A DNA stretch of 64,000 nt, from contig JAJLRJ010000001.1 in NCBI GenBank assembly GCA_024195265.1, forward strand, positions 52,452,214 to 52,516,213. The letters run 5' to 3'. Numbering within the stretch: position 1 is the stretch's first letter; each line of letters starts with the position of its first letter. The stretch is from Dendrophyllia cribrosa. Taxonomy: Eukaryota; Cnidaria; Anthozoa; Scleractinia; Dendrophylliidae. Below the pieces are notes generated by a model. It saw only the letters and a list, made by a program, of their open reading frames with translations, searched no databases and had not been told where the DNA came from. Below are positions 45,701-56,243 of the stretch, piece after piece. A program made the position numbers and the translations under genes.

Positions 45701-48700
45701 GCATGGCGAGCTCACGTGATTTCAAGCTCGACATTCAAGATCGCGGACAGGAGTGTGGTTAACGAAGTTATCCTAAAGGATAAACTTGTCGAGTTCTATG
45801 CAGCCTTGTATGTTGCATGTTTACTGTATTAAAATCTAATAAAATGCTAAATTTAAATTACACCTAATTACAATAACGTTGTCATAGAAAAATGAAAAAT
45901 GGAAAAAAGGCCAATAGGAATTAATTAGACACACAAATAACAATAGCCGCTGCACGCTTAATTTAAATTAACAATAGCCGCTGCACGCTTAATCGTGCCG
46001 CGTGTCGCTGTGAATGATGATTAAGCTAATTAATTCCTATTTGGCTTTTTTCATTTTCCTATGACAACATTACTGCAATTAGGTGTACATCCTAAGAATA
46101 TTCTAAAAAAGTGGATATTAAAACTTTGTTTCAATATCAATTGCAGTTATACAAATGTAATATTACATTTTGTATACTCTGAGTGGACCACAAACAAACA
46201 GATAAGAAGAGCTACGAGAAGTTTTAACATCTCGTCGTCCGCCATCTTGAATGTCGAGCTTGAAATCACGTGAGCTTGCCATGCAATTTTATTGGCTAAT
46301 CGATTAATTTGGCTCAGCCAGATTCTCGCGGCGCCCGCACACGATGAGGAATTTGTCTCGTGAGGCAAAAAATATCAAACACGTCAGATATTTGCCTCAC
46401 GACCTCGCGAGGCGAAAAACTCACCAAAAATCCAGCGCACACTTGCGGAAACAGCTGAGCTAGCTGCCTCGTGAGGAATTTTGCTCAGCACTTTCCTCAA
46501 GTGTGCGGCAGGCTTTAGTCTCAAAGAAAACATCTATGTTCTAAATGTGCGAGCGCTCGTGTACGCGTCAATGACGCAAGAAATTATGCGCAGTAAGTGA
46601 TGCGCAATGCAAAACGGTGGCGTTTCATGTCTTTGCGAGCAGCGATTTGAGCGAATAAGCCTAAAACAAAGAGCGAAAAAAAAGTAAAATGATAGTTGTT
46701 AACTTTCCATTTTAATTCCAGTTGCAGTACAAATAAGCGTATTCAGTTAAAAAAAAACGTATGGATTCCCTATGATCCGGCTCCCGAGACCAGGCGCGTT
46801 CTCGCAGGTTACACATATTTAAAAACATTTATTGTCCTGTACTTGAACGTAGAGACGTTCACTGGCTAGACTCGTGTTTTTCGACGCTCATGAAACCGTC
46901 TTTGCTCTGATGCAAATCCCTTCCAAAACGACTAAAGAAAGACACGGCAGAAAGGTAAATCGTTTTGCTTTTTTTATTACATAATGCATTAGTATTTTGA
47001 TAACGTTAGCTATAAAGCGCACGGGTTCCCTGTGACTGGACCAACAAATACACAAGTGGTCGAGAAGGCGGCAAATAAATCGTCCGCAATTTTTAAAAAG
47101 ATCATGATGTTTTTTTAATTTGTAAGACTTGTTTTGATGTGACTCGCATCTTCGTCAGTTACAAAGAGTGTTTGAAAATCGCTTCAATTTATAACAACCT
47201 AAAGAAGCATGTATAATTAACTATGATTACATGCAAAAATTAATAACAAAGAAAGAAGGCGTAAATAATACTAGGTTCTATTTTGTTGTCGTTATGTGGA
47301 CGACACGTTCTGTTTATTCCACTCAGAACAGGACGCCATCGCATTTTTCAACTATATCAATAGCCAACACCCGGTAAGATTTCCGTACATTAATTATACA
47401 TGTATGCGCTATTGTTTTTCTTAAATTCAGGCGTTTTATTGTTTTGGCTTTTGTTTCAGTTTTGAGAAAATTATGCATAACTAATGTATGGGGTTATACG
47501 GAAATCTTTCCCCAACACCCAAACTTACGTTTTAAGATGGAGAAGGAAATTGATCCTGTTTTGCCCTTTTTGGATGGCTTAATCGACAATACTGACCCTT
47601 GCTCTATCATCACTAGTACCTTTCGCAAGAAACCCTTTACGGGTTTAGGGCCTAGTCGCACTACAGTCAAAAACAAAAATTAGCCCGTGCAAAAATCGAA
47701 GAAAACAAAAGAAACCGCTTCGGTGCAACACGCTTTTTGTGGAATGTTTTTGTTTTTATGTCATTTTGCACGGGCTTATTTTTGTTTTTGACTGTAGTGC
47801 GACTAGGCCCTAAAGCCTGGTTCTCATATATGCCGCCGATATGCCTGGGACGTAGCCGCCAGCACGGCCTGGGACAACCTTCCGGCATATGGGAACATTT
47901 ATCGCCGACATCCGCCGGCATCAGAATGTGTCCCAGGCATTGACCGCCGGCTTGCCTGCGAAGTTGAACTGAGTTCAACTTCGCAGGCAAGTCGGCGGTT
48001 GTCTGCGATAAAAATATTCTATGTGAACGTCTTCGGCGGTGGCCGGCGAGAAAATGTTTGACGCACTTACTTGATTTTTCCCACAATACCTTACGAAATC
48101 GCTCATTCAAAATGGCGGAGAGCGAGGAGGTTACACCAGAGGGGATCGCTATTTCGCCCACTGGCAATCGAATGTTGATGGACACAATTCGAAATTATCG
48201 TGCAATATATGACAAAGGTTGTCACGAATACAAAGACCAGAGAGTAAAGAAAAATGCTTGGCAAGCAGTCGCTAATACACTGAAGATTGATGTTGCTTCA
48301 GCTCAACAAAGATACAACAACCTCCGAACAAACTTCTCCAAGTATATAAAGAGCTTGAAAGGAAAGTCGGGCCCTGGAAGAGATGATCTGGCTAATATAA
48401 GGCCGGATTATGAGTATCTCCGTTGGCTGTGTTCACATATCAAGCACCGGCAGACCCGCTCGGTTGAAAGTGCGCCAATTTGGTTTGAATTTCGCGCCTT
48501 TTTGAGTACGTCGGCGACACATCGCAGATACACCGCAGATAGACCGGGGCTTGACTGGAATAGATCACCGAACACTGTCGGTTGCAACCGGCGACTATGT
48601 CGCAGGTATGCCGGCGACATATGAGAACCAGGCTTAACTTACCAAATACTTTATTTTTTTTTTAATTTGCACCTCTGTCATATAAAATCGGTTTGGTTAG

Positions 48701-51700
48701 GACTTTAATCGACAGGGATTTCAAAATTAACAATATTTGGTTGGGTTTCCACAATGATATTAAGAAACTAGTACTCATTTTGCACAAGAATATTTTCCCT
48801 GTTCACCTTACCTTACCTCACCTTATATTTGTGTAAAGTAGTTTTTAACAGGCATGGCTCCACCGAAACACGTCCATCCTCTAATAATAATTCACAAGAA
48901 AGACAGTACTTCTACAAATTACTTTACTAAGGCGGTTTCTCAGCTATAGCTCAAAACAAAATACGCTCTCTTGTTAATCGTTATTGTAACGATCTTGATA
49001 TCAAACTAGTGTATACCATTTTTCAAATTAAGAAATATTTTTACAGTGAAGGACTCTGTCCCTAGAGAGCTTCGTTCACGTATAGTAATATAAATTCACT
49101 TGTGCATGCTTTAATGCGGCGGCTCATCCTCGGTGTAAAAACCTGCCAAATCACGAGTGACGTAAAACAAAGAAAACAAAAGGTAATGAAAAAATAGAGT
49201 GAAAAACAACAAAGGTAGAAAACAAAGAAAAAAGTAAAAGGTTTTTACACCGAGGTAAACCCTTTAAACATCGGCGAAACTTGTCGACATTTTTTTACGC
49301 GCGTCTGTGAACACCTTTTTTCTGGTAGGTCCTCTCACATCTTTAAACATCTACAAACCTCGGAACCATGCCGCAAATCTTGTTCTACAGACTGCTTTGA
49401 AATCCTCGATTCTGCCTTCACGAAATTTCAACTCAAACTCAAGAAGGGTATGCACATCAACTGGGAAAAGCCCACTTTAAATCAACAAGTCAATCACGTC
49501 AATTTAACTCTTACGCTTTGTGCATTCTTATTATTTACGCCTTCTTTCTTTGTTGTTAATTTTTGCATGTAACAAAGTTAATTATGCATGCTTCTTTTGG
49601 TTGTTATAAGTTCAAACCGGCGGTTTTTCAAAACACTCTTTGTAACTGACGAAGATGTGAGTCACATCGAAACATGTCTTACAAATTTAAAACCAAAATC
49701 GTCATTTTTTTAAAAAATACACAAGTGATTTGATTCGTCAAATTTCAATAATTAACTCAGTCGTGTTTATGTAAAATAAGGGTATTTAAATAGGCGAACC
49801 CCTATTAATTGGCCACCCTCTTTTAAGCGGCCAGTTATCAAACTCCTGAATCTATTGACACTAAACTGTAAATAAAATGATGAAAACATGTTAGCGTGAC
49901 ATAAATATGCATTGTCTGAAAGGAGACAACTGGATGACGTAATATACTGGGGAAATACAAAAAAAAAGGTTTACAGCCCATCGAAGGAGGTAAGGAGGGA
50001 GTGAAACTGTCCCCGTATACTATATCACGAGATAAAAACATAGCATAAGTGGAAATCGAATCTGCATGACTGTGTAAAATGCTCCAAAAGACCTTGCGCA
50101 AAACAAATCCACCAAAACCTTACAACCTCAAAAGAAACCATCTTGGTTCGGACTGTGCGTTCGATCGTGAGCGAGCTTATGACGCAAGGAAGTATGTGCG
50201 CAGTGATGCGCAATGTAATACTAAGGAGTCACCTGAAGCAATAATTTACTTACCGAGAAAGAATTCTGTGCCACATTCAAATAATATGTCCCAGAGGATG
50301 TGCGTCCAGCTGATAAATGGTTTTTACAGGATATCTCGGCAGATTCTTTAAAGATAAAGAATTCATACTTATTACCATTATGACAATAAAATGAAAACTG
50401 TCTAACAATGAACGTTTTTAACCGATGTTACTATATATACCTTGACAAAATGCTCCGGTAAATTTGCTTCTACACACACAAGTAAAACTGTATACTCCAT
50501 CTACACAGGTTCCTCCGTTTTGGCACGGATTTGACTGGCATTCATTTGTTTCTGTTGCGAAGAAAACATGTTACTAGTACTACTTTATAACATTGTCATT
50601 GGCTCAGTCAATTCCAAGAGCGACCATCCCCCCACCCCCTCGGGCATTGTCGGCCATTTGTCAAGATGTCGGTCCCCTTGCATGGTGGGACCTTGGTCAT
50701 CATAGGCCTGTCTGTGGGTGGGGCATTTGTCAATTTTTCCTCATTGGGGAATTTCAAATTATTTACTTCGTTAGTAACATACCCGCCAATTTAATTTGTA
50801 AAACGTATTAAACGAGAGATTTGATCTATGTACTAGCCCCATCACCACCCCCACGCATACTGTTTTTGTGTTCATCGCTCCTCCGTTCGCACGCTGTTTT
50901 TGTTCGCACGTGAATGCAATCATGGCCGCCACAAACAATGGAGCAGACCCACCGAGTTGCTTTTTAGAGAGCTTTGTAAAGACTAATGTTTTTTGTCTCC
51001 AAATGATGTAAAAATGTGGGTGGAACATCTTGCCCAAGTCGCCAAAACAGGAAAAAAAAAGGCACTCAAAAGGTAAAAATGAGTTCTTTTTAGCGGGGCT
51101 CTGCGGTCCGAAGGCCCGCGCTTAGCCCCATACTCATAGAACCTATACCCGTCATTTTTCATGGTCATGGCTAGCGGAATGTTTCGCGGGCGCGCGTGTG
51201 CCCGCCGCCCTCCTTCCGCGCGCCGCCGTCGCGCAGGACTAGCTCGCGGGCGCGTATGACGTCGCAAAACATGCGCGTTCGACGTCATGTTAAAACCAAA
51301 GCGAGGCTTTGTTTTTCGCGCGCTTACTATACATGGCCGAATGTCACGTCAGCTGGAAAAACAATTGATGTTTTGCCGTGAATTTACTAAGCGGAAAAAC
51401 CGTTTAAATTGAAAGCGTTATTTCCCTGAATATTTCGCGGTTTGCTACTCAAGACAAGGATATTAATCAAGGGATACTTAGAAGCCACTTAAGTGGAAAA
51501 AGACGAGCTTTCAGGAATAAAATCTTGCTTCGAGAAACTTCATGTATTACGTTTTTATCAATGCGGGAGATGTTTGTTTTTTTACGGGTTTCAGAACCAG
51601 AAGCGGAGATTTGAATTTCCAAGCAAGCGAGGGTCTTAAAGGTAAAACAGATTACATTTTTCGATGAGAAATTATGTTGTTATCAATCTGTGAGTGACTT

Positions 51701-54124
51701 TTTCTTTGTCTTATTGTTAGTTTAGGAGAATTGATTTCAAAACGTGCTTAAATTCAGTTGTATCGATTTCTTGAATTTCATCGAAGAAAGCTTGAACTCG
51801 ATGAGCTATAAGCTTAAATGGTACGCGTTTTGCTTTTAAACGTAAACTAATGGAGATTTGAATAATTTTTTTCGAAAGAAGATTGTGTTGTCCATTTTTA
51901 TGTGTTTGTTCATTCATTAGATAGATTGAAAAGCGATTTTATGTAAACAAGACCTTGATTTTATAGTACAGTTCTATCTTCACTCGCATCAGCCTTATGC
52001 AAATATATTTGTGTATTTGTGTATTTTTGCAATTTTGATTTTTAAATCAGTTTCTCAGGCAATTTTTGACAAGCAACAAGTTTATTTTATTCGGAAAGTA
52101 GTCGTACTAGTTATTCTAGACGGAGAAAAAGTTGTTTTTGTGAACTTTTGTACGGTCTATAAAAATGTACTGTGCAGACGGTCGCGTAATACTGTTTTTG
52201 AGAATTACTAAAATTGAAAAATAGCCTTCGTCAATCTTAGTTCTTGTGCTTCCGACCTTTCACCTTGGTTAAGTTTCACCTTAGTCAAGCTTGTTCGCAG
52301 AGCGACGCTGTTAGGCTCAGCCTATCTATATATATTAGAAGGAGTGTGGAAGTTATAAGCCAGAGGAACTCATACAACTTTCACAGCCAATCCGAAATAA
52401 GACAAAACCAATCGTGACATGAAAGGCCAGGAGTTTAATTTGCTTCGAGTTTTGAGCGTTTCATTGGATGTCTGTTTTTTTTTTTCAAACTGATAACTTT
52501 GGTTTAGGATTGAGAACCCCTCTAAGGAGCTAATTAATAATGGGAATTTCGTCGTATTCTAGTCACAACTGTGCTTTCATATATTAGTTTACTTTACAGC
52601 AACACGGAAATCTTTGTAATTATAAATGTTTTGCTATCAAGGAAGGTAATATTTTGTGATATGCAAACGAAGACATGTAAAATTTCAATAACGATTTTAG
52701 GTTTCCATGCTTTGAAAACAAATTGCTATATGGTTGTTGAATGTTTTGTTAATGAGAAGAAAAAACGGTACGCACTAATGTTTCTTAGATGGTACTTAAT
52801 TTCTTTGTTTCTTGGAAATATATTGCTAAGCGGGCATAAGGGATTCGATGAATGCGAATTAAAAAAGATGGTCGCGCTTGGAATTGACTGAGCCATGACA
52901 GACGCGAGAAAAATATTGCCCTTGTGAAATCAAGGAGAGGACACATTAAATGTATGGATAGAAGGCAAACGGCTAAGAAAAATCATGATATACGTTTATA
53001 GCAGAGGTGTTTTCAATTGTGTCGAAAGTATTATATTCGCGTTTACTTTATCCCGCAGTGTTGCGGCGTTATTTAGTTAGTTGGCGAATGCTGAATTTAA
53101 AAACATTGTTTCGTGTTGAGCTGCCATTTGGTTTTGTAAAACGTCAGGGGCTGTGAGAAGTAAAAGAGGGTTAGGGAGAGAGCTAGCCTGCGCGCAGACG
53201 TCTCTTATTTCCTTTGCTTCACGCGGAACTTCCACACCCTTATAGCCGCGTCTTTTGACTCCTCCCAATACGCGGTTTAATTCGGTGCACGTTCGCACCC
53301 AAGATACGCCACTATGCAGGCAACGTTTGATTTAGCTTCATTTTATTAAGCCTGGTTAAAAAGCTCACGCTATTCTAGATCTCATGCACGTTTTCAAGCG
53401 CTTGCTCGAAACTGAAGCCCGTTGTATGTCTTTATAACAACAAAAGGTATTACTGCGTTTGTTGTGACATGTCCAGAAGTAATTAGTTTGATTTCAGTTT
53501 TACCATACTCAATTGAAAGCCGAAAGCACATGATAATTTGTACTACAATTTGGTATCAACTCAGTCGATTAAGTAACGTAACTTCTGTAAAGAAATTGAA
53601 AACGTGACATTTAGAGCGTTTATTCTTTGTCAGAGTGTATCCTCTCTGAGAAAAGGACTAAAGCTCGAAACGTCCTTTTTTTAGTTTCTCTCTTTATCTG
53701 CCCATTTTACCTAGTAACCAACTAAGTAAATACCAAATTTTAATGTTGTGCTTCTCCACCAACCCAGCACCACAGTTTCTAACTAATATCGCATTTCGAT
53801 GACATTGCAGTCGTCTGTGTAATTTTTAGGTTGATATGACGAAGGTTGATCATTTGGACTGTATAACTATAACCCCGGTTGATGTAAATACTAAAAATGA
53901 AAACAAAAATCAACTTTGTCGAAACCTCTAGATTGTAACTGACTAAAGTAATTTACTTTGTCTGTACTTTATTTCAATGTACTAAAACGTGAGCCCGTTA
54001 TTCATATCAATACCTTGACACTGCTTTCCATAGTATGGCGAAGGACAAGCGCATGTGTAGTTATTTATCCCATCAGTACAAGTGCCCCCATTCAAACAGG
54101 GACTGCTGGAACATTCGTCAAACT
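42106..54124 (-). CDS. Secreted-type EGF-EGF-fibrinogen-related domain protein, four exons, 5' incomplete
   Basis: Minus-strand exons: 54014-54124 (EGF), 50441-50551 (EGF), 50254-50345 (start of the fibrinogen-related domain) and 42106-42753 (rest of it, stop TAA). Junction phases are 1, 1 and 0, all consistent; both EGF exons are 111 bp with symmetrical phase 1, typical of shuffled EGF modules. EGF cores: [17 protein letters not shown] and [17 protein letters not shown]. The FReD starts [19 protein letters not shown] and continues [20 protein letters not shown]. Such proteins are usually secreted and bind glycans or microbes; here that is inference. No signal peptide exon was found between 54125 and the window end. 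The 7.5-kb last intron is nearly all transposons, including a PLE nest and a foldback element beginning 17 bp past the acceptor dinucleotide. Confidence 0.78.
42773..44386. mobile_element. TTAA-flanked foldback element (1.6 kb) in the last FReD intron
   Basis: Ends GGTGACTCGACCCAG and mirror, TTAA at 42769-42772 and 44387-44390. The arms are about 600-850 bp and almost identical, with about 165 bp of unique centre (43620-43785). Each arm holds the same 66-67-codon frame ([16 protein letters not shown]...), which is one sequence counted twice. The left arm has a later insertion (43258-43483). piggyBac or Kolobok type by target. Confidence 0.85.
43258..43483. mobile_element. 226-bp palindromic MITE with 8-bp target duplication
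   Basis: Nearly perfect palindrome, ends GGTATATACTCCATGGAGG, centre ATATCACTA. CGATTTCG lies on both sides (43250-43257 and 43484-43491). The other arm of the host foldback carries the same sequence without the insert (TCGAAATCGCGCGC near 43904). The 8-bp duplication suggests a hAT-type element. Confidence 0.88.
44391..45467. other. Intron DNA, no feature recognised
   Basis: Between two transposons inside the last FReD intron. A short minus-strand frame at 45102-45290 follows an acceptor-like TTTCAG but matches no family and does not fit the phase of the gene. Confidence 0.3.
45471..46514. mobile_element. Foldback PIF/Harbinger-type element (TTA duplication)
   Basis: Ends AGCCTGCCGCACACTTGAGG and mirror, flanked by TTA at 45468-45470 and 46515-46517. 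The inverted arms run about 460 bp each with high identity. The centre has a tandem pair of AACAATAGCCGCTGCACGC. No transposase. Confidence 0.75.
46518..47045. other. Intron DNA with a dispersed repeat piece
   Basis: 46700-46790 resembles 12505-12620 (GTTGCAGTACAAATAAGCG). Nothing else recognised. Confidence 0.3.
47373..47512. mobile_element. 140-bp hAT-type MITE in the PLE reverse transcriptase
   Basis: Flanked by an 8-bp duplication CAACACCC (47365-47372 and 47513-47520). Ends share AAGATTTCCGTA inverted. Skipping it rejoins NSQHP with NLRFKMEKE. Confidence 0.82.
47648..47810. mobile_element. 163-bp TA-flanked MITE
   Basis: Inverted ends of about 45 bp starting GGGCCTAGTCGCACTACAG; TA at 47646-47647 and 47811-47812. 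Inserted in the PLE just after FTGL. Confidence 0.82.
47814..48634 (+). mobile_element. PIF/Harbinger-type element carrying only a MADF gene
   Basis: Ends AGCCTGGTTCTCATAT and mirror, TAA at 47811-47813 and 48635-48637. The TAA overlaps the TA target of the neighbouring MITE, so this element landed exactly at that MITE's border. The left subterminal part holds a 41-bp palindrome (47952-47992). The only gene is the MADF ORF; the DDE nuclease gene of autonomous Harbingers is absent. Confidence 0.82.
48112..48624 (+). CDS. MADF/Myb-SANT-like DNA-binding protein of a Harbinger-type element
   Basis: 170 residues from ATG at 48112; an upstream in-frame ATG at 48058 is possible, but the AAAATGGCGG context favours 48112. 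Residues about 20-105 match the MADF pattern: [52 protein letters not shown] with the conserved tryptophans and aromatics, then YEYLRWL. In PIF/Harbinger transposons a second gene of this kind binds the ends and brings the transposase to DNA. The C-terminal third reads through the element's terminal repeat and stops in it (TGA at 48622-48624). The frame is intact. It might also be a host MADF gene captured between ends, which is less likely given its fit to the ends. Confidence 0.75.
   Translation: MAESEEVTPEGIAISPTGNRMLMDTIRNYRAIYDKGCHEYKDQRVKKNAWQAVANTLKIDVASAQQRYNNLRTNFSKYIKSLKGKSGPGRDDLANIRPDYEYLRWLCSHIKHRQTRSVESAPIWFEFRAFLSTSATHRRYTADRPGLDWNRSPNTVGCNRRLCRRYAGDI
49128..49255. mobile_element. 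128-bp foldback MITE in the PLE nuclease region
   Basis: Ends CCTCGGTGTAAAAACCT and exact mirror; the middle is A-rich. It splits the PLE sequence between NACYVG-equivalent codons and GETCRHF. Target duplication not clear. Confidence 0.7.
50254..50345 (-). CDS. FReD first exon
   Basis: 92 bp, minus strand. Acceptor CTTTAAAG, donor GTAAGTAAAT (a very good match). Encodes [19 protein letters not shown] and [12 protein letters not shown], joining in frame to VYCDMSD of the exon at 42753. Intron to the EGF exon is only 95 bp. Confidence 0.8.
50441..50551 (-). CDS. EGF-like exon 2 of the FReD gene
   Basis: 111 bp, phase 1-1, six cysteines in the EGF order: [34 protein letters not shown]. The Asn/Glu before the first cysteine is compatible with a weak calcium-binding EGF. 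Confidence 0.85.
50560..51712. other. Intron DNA with a GC-rich block
   Basis: 50620-50745 is a C/G-rich repeat-like stretch with GTCGGCCATTTGTC and GGGGCATTTGTC. 51090-51300 is CG-rich (GCGCGCCGCC and GCGGGCGCG) and could be an old repeat or a CpG-rich element. No ORF with family support. Confidence 0.3.
51713..52338. mobile_element. Partial copy of the long-TIR element seen at 14700-15780
   Basis: The right arm (52000-52338) ends GCCTATCTATATATATTA as in the first copy. The interior keeps a longer piece of the minus-strand frame ([17 protein letters not shown] ... HVLKSILLN) than the first copy. The left arm is missing. Confidence 0.65.
52339..54013. other. Intron DNA between EGF exons
   Basis: 53635-53690 has a PLE-like motif (CTCTCTGAGAAAAGGAC ... 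CTCGAAACGTCC). No exon was found that fits the gene's phase. The minus-strand frame at 53077-53298 has no recognisable domain. Confidence 0.3.
54014..54124 (-). CDS. EGF-like exon 1 of the FReD gene
   Basis: 111 bp, phase 1-1, encodes [18 protein letters not shown] then [18 protein letters not shown]. Acceptor TTATGTTGCAG, donor GTATTG. Six cysteines in EGF order. Confidence 0.85.
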
Positions 54125-54275
54125 CTGCAACATAAAAAGTGAATAAGACGTGCATGACTTGAACATCAAATAGGCATAAGTCTGCATATATATAGGCTGA
54201 ATAAAAAGGTTTACACAAACGGTGAACTCTTCAGCAGAAGGATCCACGGATACGACGCCACCACGTGAATTTGTA

Positions 54276-54627
<352 letters not shown>

Positions 54628-54639
54628 CCCTTACCAAAC

Positions 54640-55260
54640 CAAGTGTATTTTAAAAGTGATTAAAAGGTACTTTTAATGTATTTGAATGATTTTAACTATA
54701 TTTTGAGCTCATCATGGTGTATTTTTATTATATTTTAACAAAATTTCTAAAATAGTGGTAAGAGTTTGAAATGTATTTGAGGTATATTTAAATGCTATTT
54801 AATAAACCGGTTAGGGTTTTCCATGTATTTGTAAGCTATTTGTCGCCAAAACTACATTTCAAATAGAGTATTTAAACACTATTTTGACAACATGACTGCC
54901 GAAGTGTTACTCTAAATTGTTTCAAATAGACTATTTGAACACTGTTTGGAAAAGAATCATAAAATGTTGTCGATTTATAATGTAGTTGTAACAAGTAAAA
55001 AATAAAAATACGTTTAAAATATGATGTTTAGATACTATTTGAAATGGACATTCATTACTACGCTTTTTAATAGCTCATAAATTAAATTAAGGGGTCTATT
55101 TAAAACATGTTTGAAGTTGAATTCGTAAGTCAGAGCTATTTGAAAGGCGATTTTAAAATACTAAAGCGGGAGCTGTTTCCAAACAGACTTTAAACAGACT
55201 ATTTTCTTAGTATTTTGAGAAAAAGCACTTTGTTACAGGTATGTGCACAAAATATATTTA
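54640..55260. repeat. Degenerate AT-rich repeat
   Basis: Many diverged copies of a TATTTGAAATACTATTT-like word, in both orientations, over about 600 bp. No unit boundary could be fixed and there is no ORF. Confidence 0.45.
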
Positions 55261-55400
55261 AAGTTCACCTCCTCCTCCATAAGTCTGTAAAACTGTTTTA
55301 AACGTATTTGTAACAAACTCACAGAAAAAAATAAGAGCTATATCGGTTTTCTTTTTAATTGCAGCAATAAAAACGTTTATAGACTTGTATAGACATACAC

Positions 55401-55445
55401 CCCCGGCCCCGGCCCCGGCCCCGGCCCCGGCCCCGGCCCCGGCCC
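55401..55445. repeat. (CCCCGG)n hexanucleotide microsatellite
   Basis: Seven perfect copies plus CCC. The minus strand is GGGGCC-rich. A Gly-Ala run in a minus-strand ORF across it is a by-product. Confidence 0.95.
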
Positions 55446-56239
55446 GATTCGATACTTTACTACAGGATCCGGTGCTTCTATTCGTTATGGTGGTCTGTGC
55501 ATCATGACAGTATATATGGAGGCCGAAGTTAATTATCAACCTAACACGTGTAGCCGAACGCCGACTTGTGGGCCGGGATTGAACTTGAATTGAATAGCAA
55601 GGCGATATCGAATGGCGCGTCAAAATAAATTTTATTTTACATTTATCCCGACATTATTAACGCAGTAGTCCCCTGTCAAATCAAACCATGGTTTAATTCC
55701 TCGATTAACACTGGATTCAGTAATAATATCGATGTGTCCGAACGCTTTGTTGATCGAAGAATAAATGTTATGATGATCGATACGGCAAATGTTATAATTA
55801 TTATTCTGCGAAATGCAAATACCTGAGTGATCTCAGCATATGTTGTATTCTATTCTGCTTTATAAAGCTTGTGTTTAGAGTAGCGAAGCCTTTTGCTCGT
55901 ATATATATTCAGCTCAGATGTAAGCTTTATGCGAGAGCACACATTATTTTGTAAACAGACAATTTATGGAGCGTTGCGCAAAGGAAACATTAAGTTATAC
56001 ACGAATGATGATTACAGTTTCAAAAGCCATACCTTATATCTGTTTTATGAGCGCCCTCTTATCATGGAATCCTGAACTTTTTCACTTGAAGAATGACGAA
56101 TGCAGCATGATTCAGTACTAAATATTCCCGCTCAGTTTGTGTGCTATCGCGCGCTAATCTCGTTCCCAGTGTCCTCTCTATCTAGTGTCACATATCACGT
56201 GAGCACAAACAAAGGCCGTTTGAATTTTGTGCGCGGCCA
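55446..56239. other. Intergenic or intronic, no feature recognised
   Basis: Possibly still intron of the FReD gene. No exon with EGF, PAN or signal-peptide character found on the minus strand. Confidence 0.3.
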
Positions 56240-56243
56240 TTAA

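Larger units (their letters stand above)
47046..49727 (+). mobile_element. 5'-truncated Penelope-like element with inverted terminal copy and nested insertions
   Basis: A 13-bp direct repeat AAATACACAAGTG flanks the unit (47046-47058 and 49715-49727). 47091-47277 is an inverted copy of the element's 3' end (49531-49712). The coding region begins inside RT at [19 protein letters not shown] (YVDD at 47293-47304), continues [18 protein letters not shown] and FRKKPFTGL, then [20 protein letters not shown] after a gap, and ends with the GIY-YIG nuclease region ([32 protein letters not shown]). Insertions at 47373-47512, 47648-47810, 47814-48634 and 49128-49255 interrupt it; removing them restores similarity across each junction. 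A hammerhead-like motif is near 49645. It is inactive. Confidence 0.85.

Noticed and set aside
49620..49700. Annotated hammerhead ribozyme
   Set aside because: Core words are present but one extra base precedes stem II and I could not confirm all three stems, so it is kept only as a finding.
55258..55623. Minus-strand ORF with a Gly-Ala run
   Set aside because: Caused by the CCCCGG repeat; nothing else in it looks coding.
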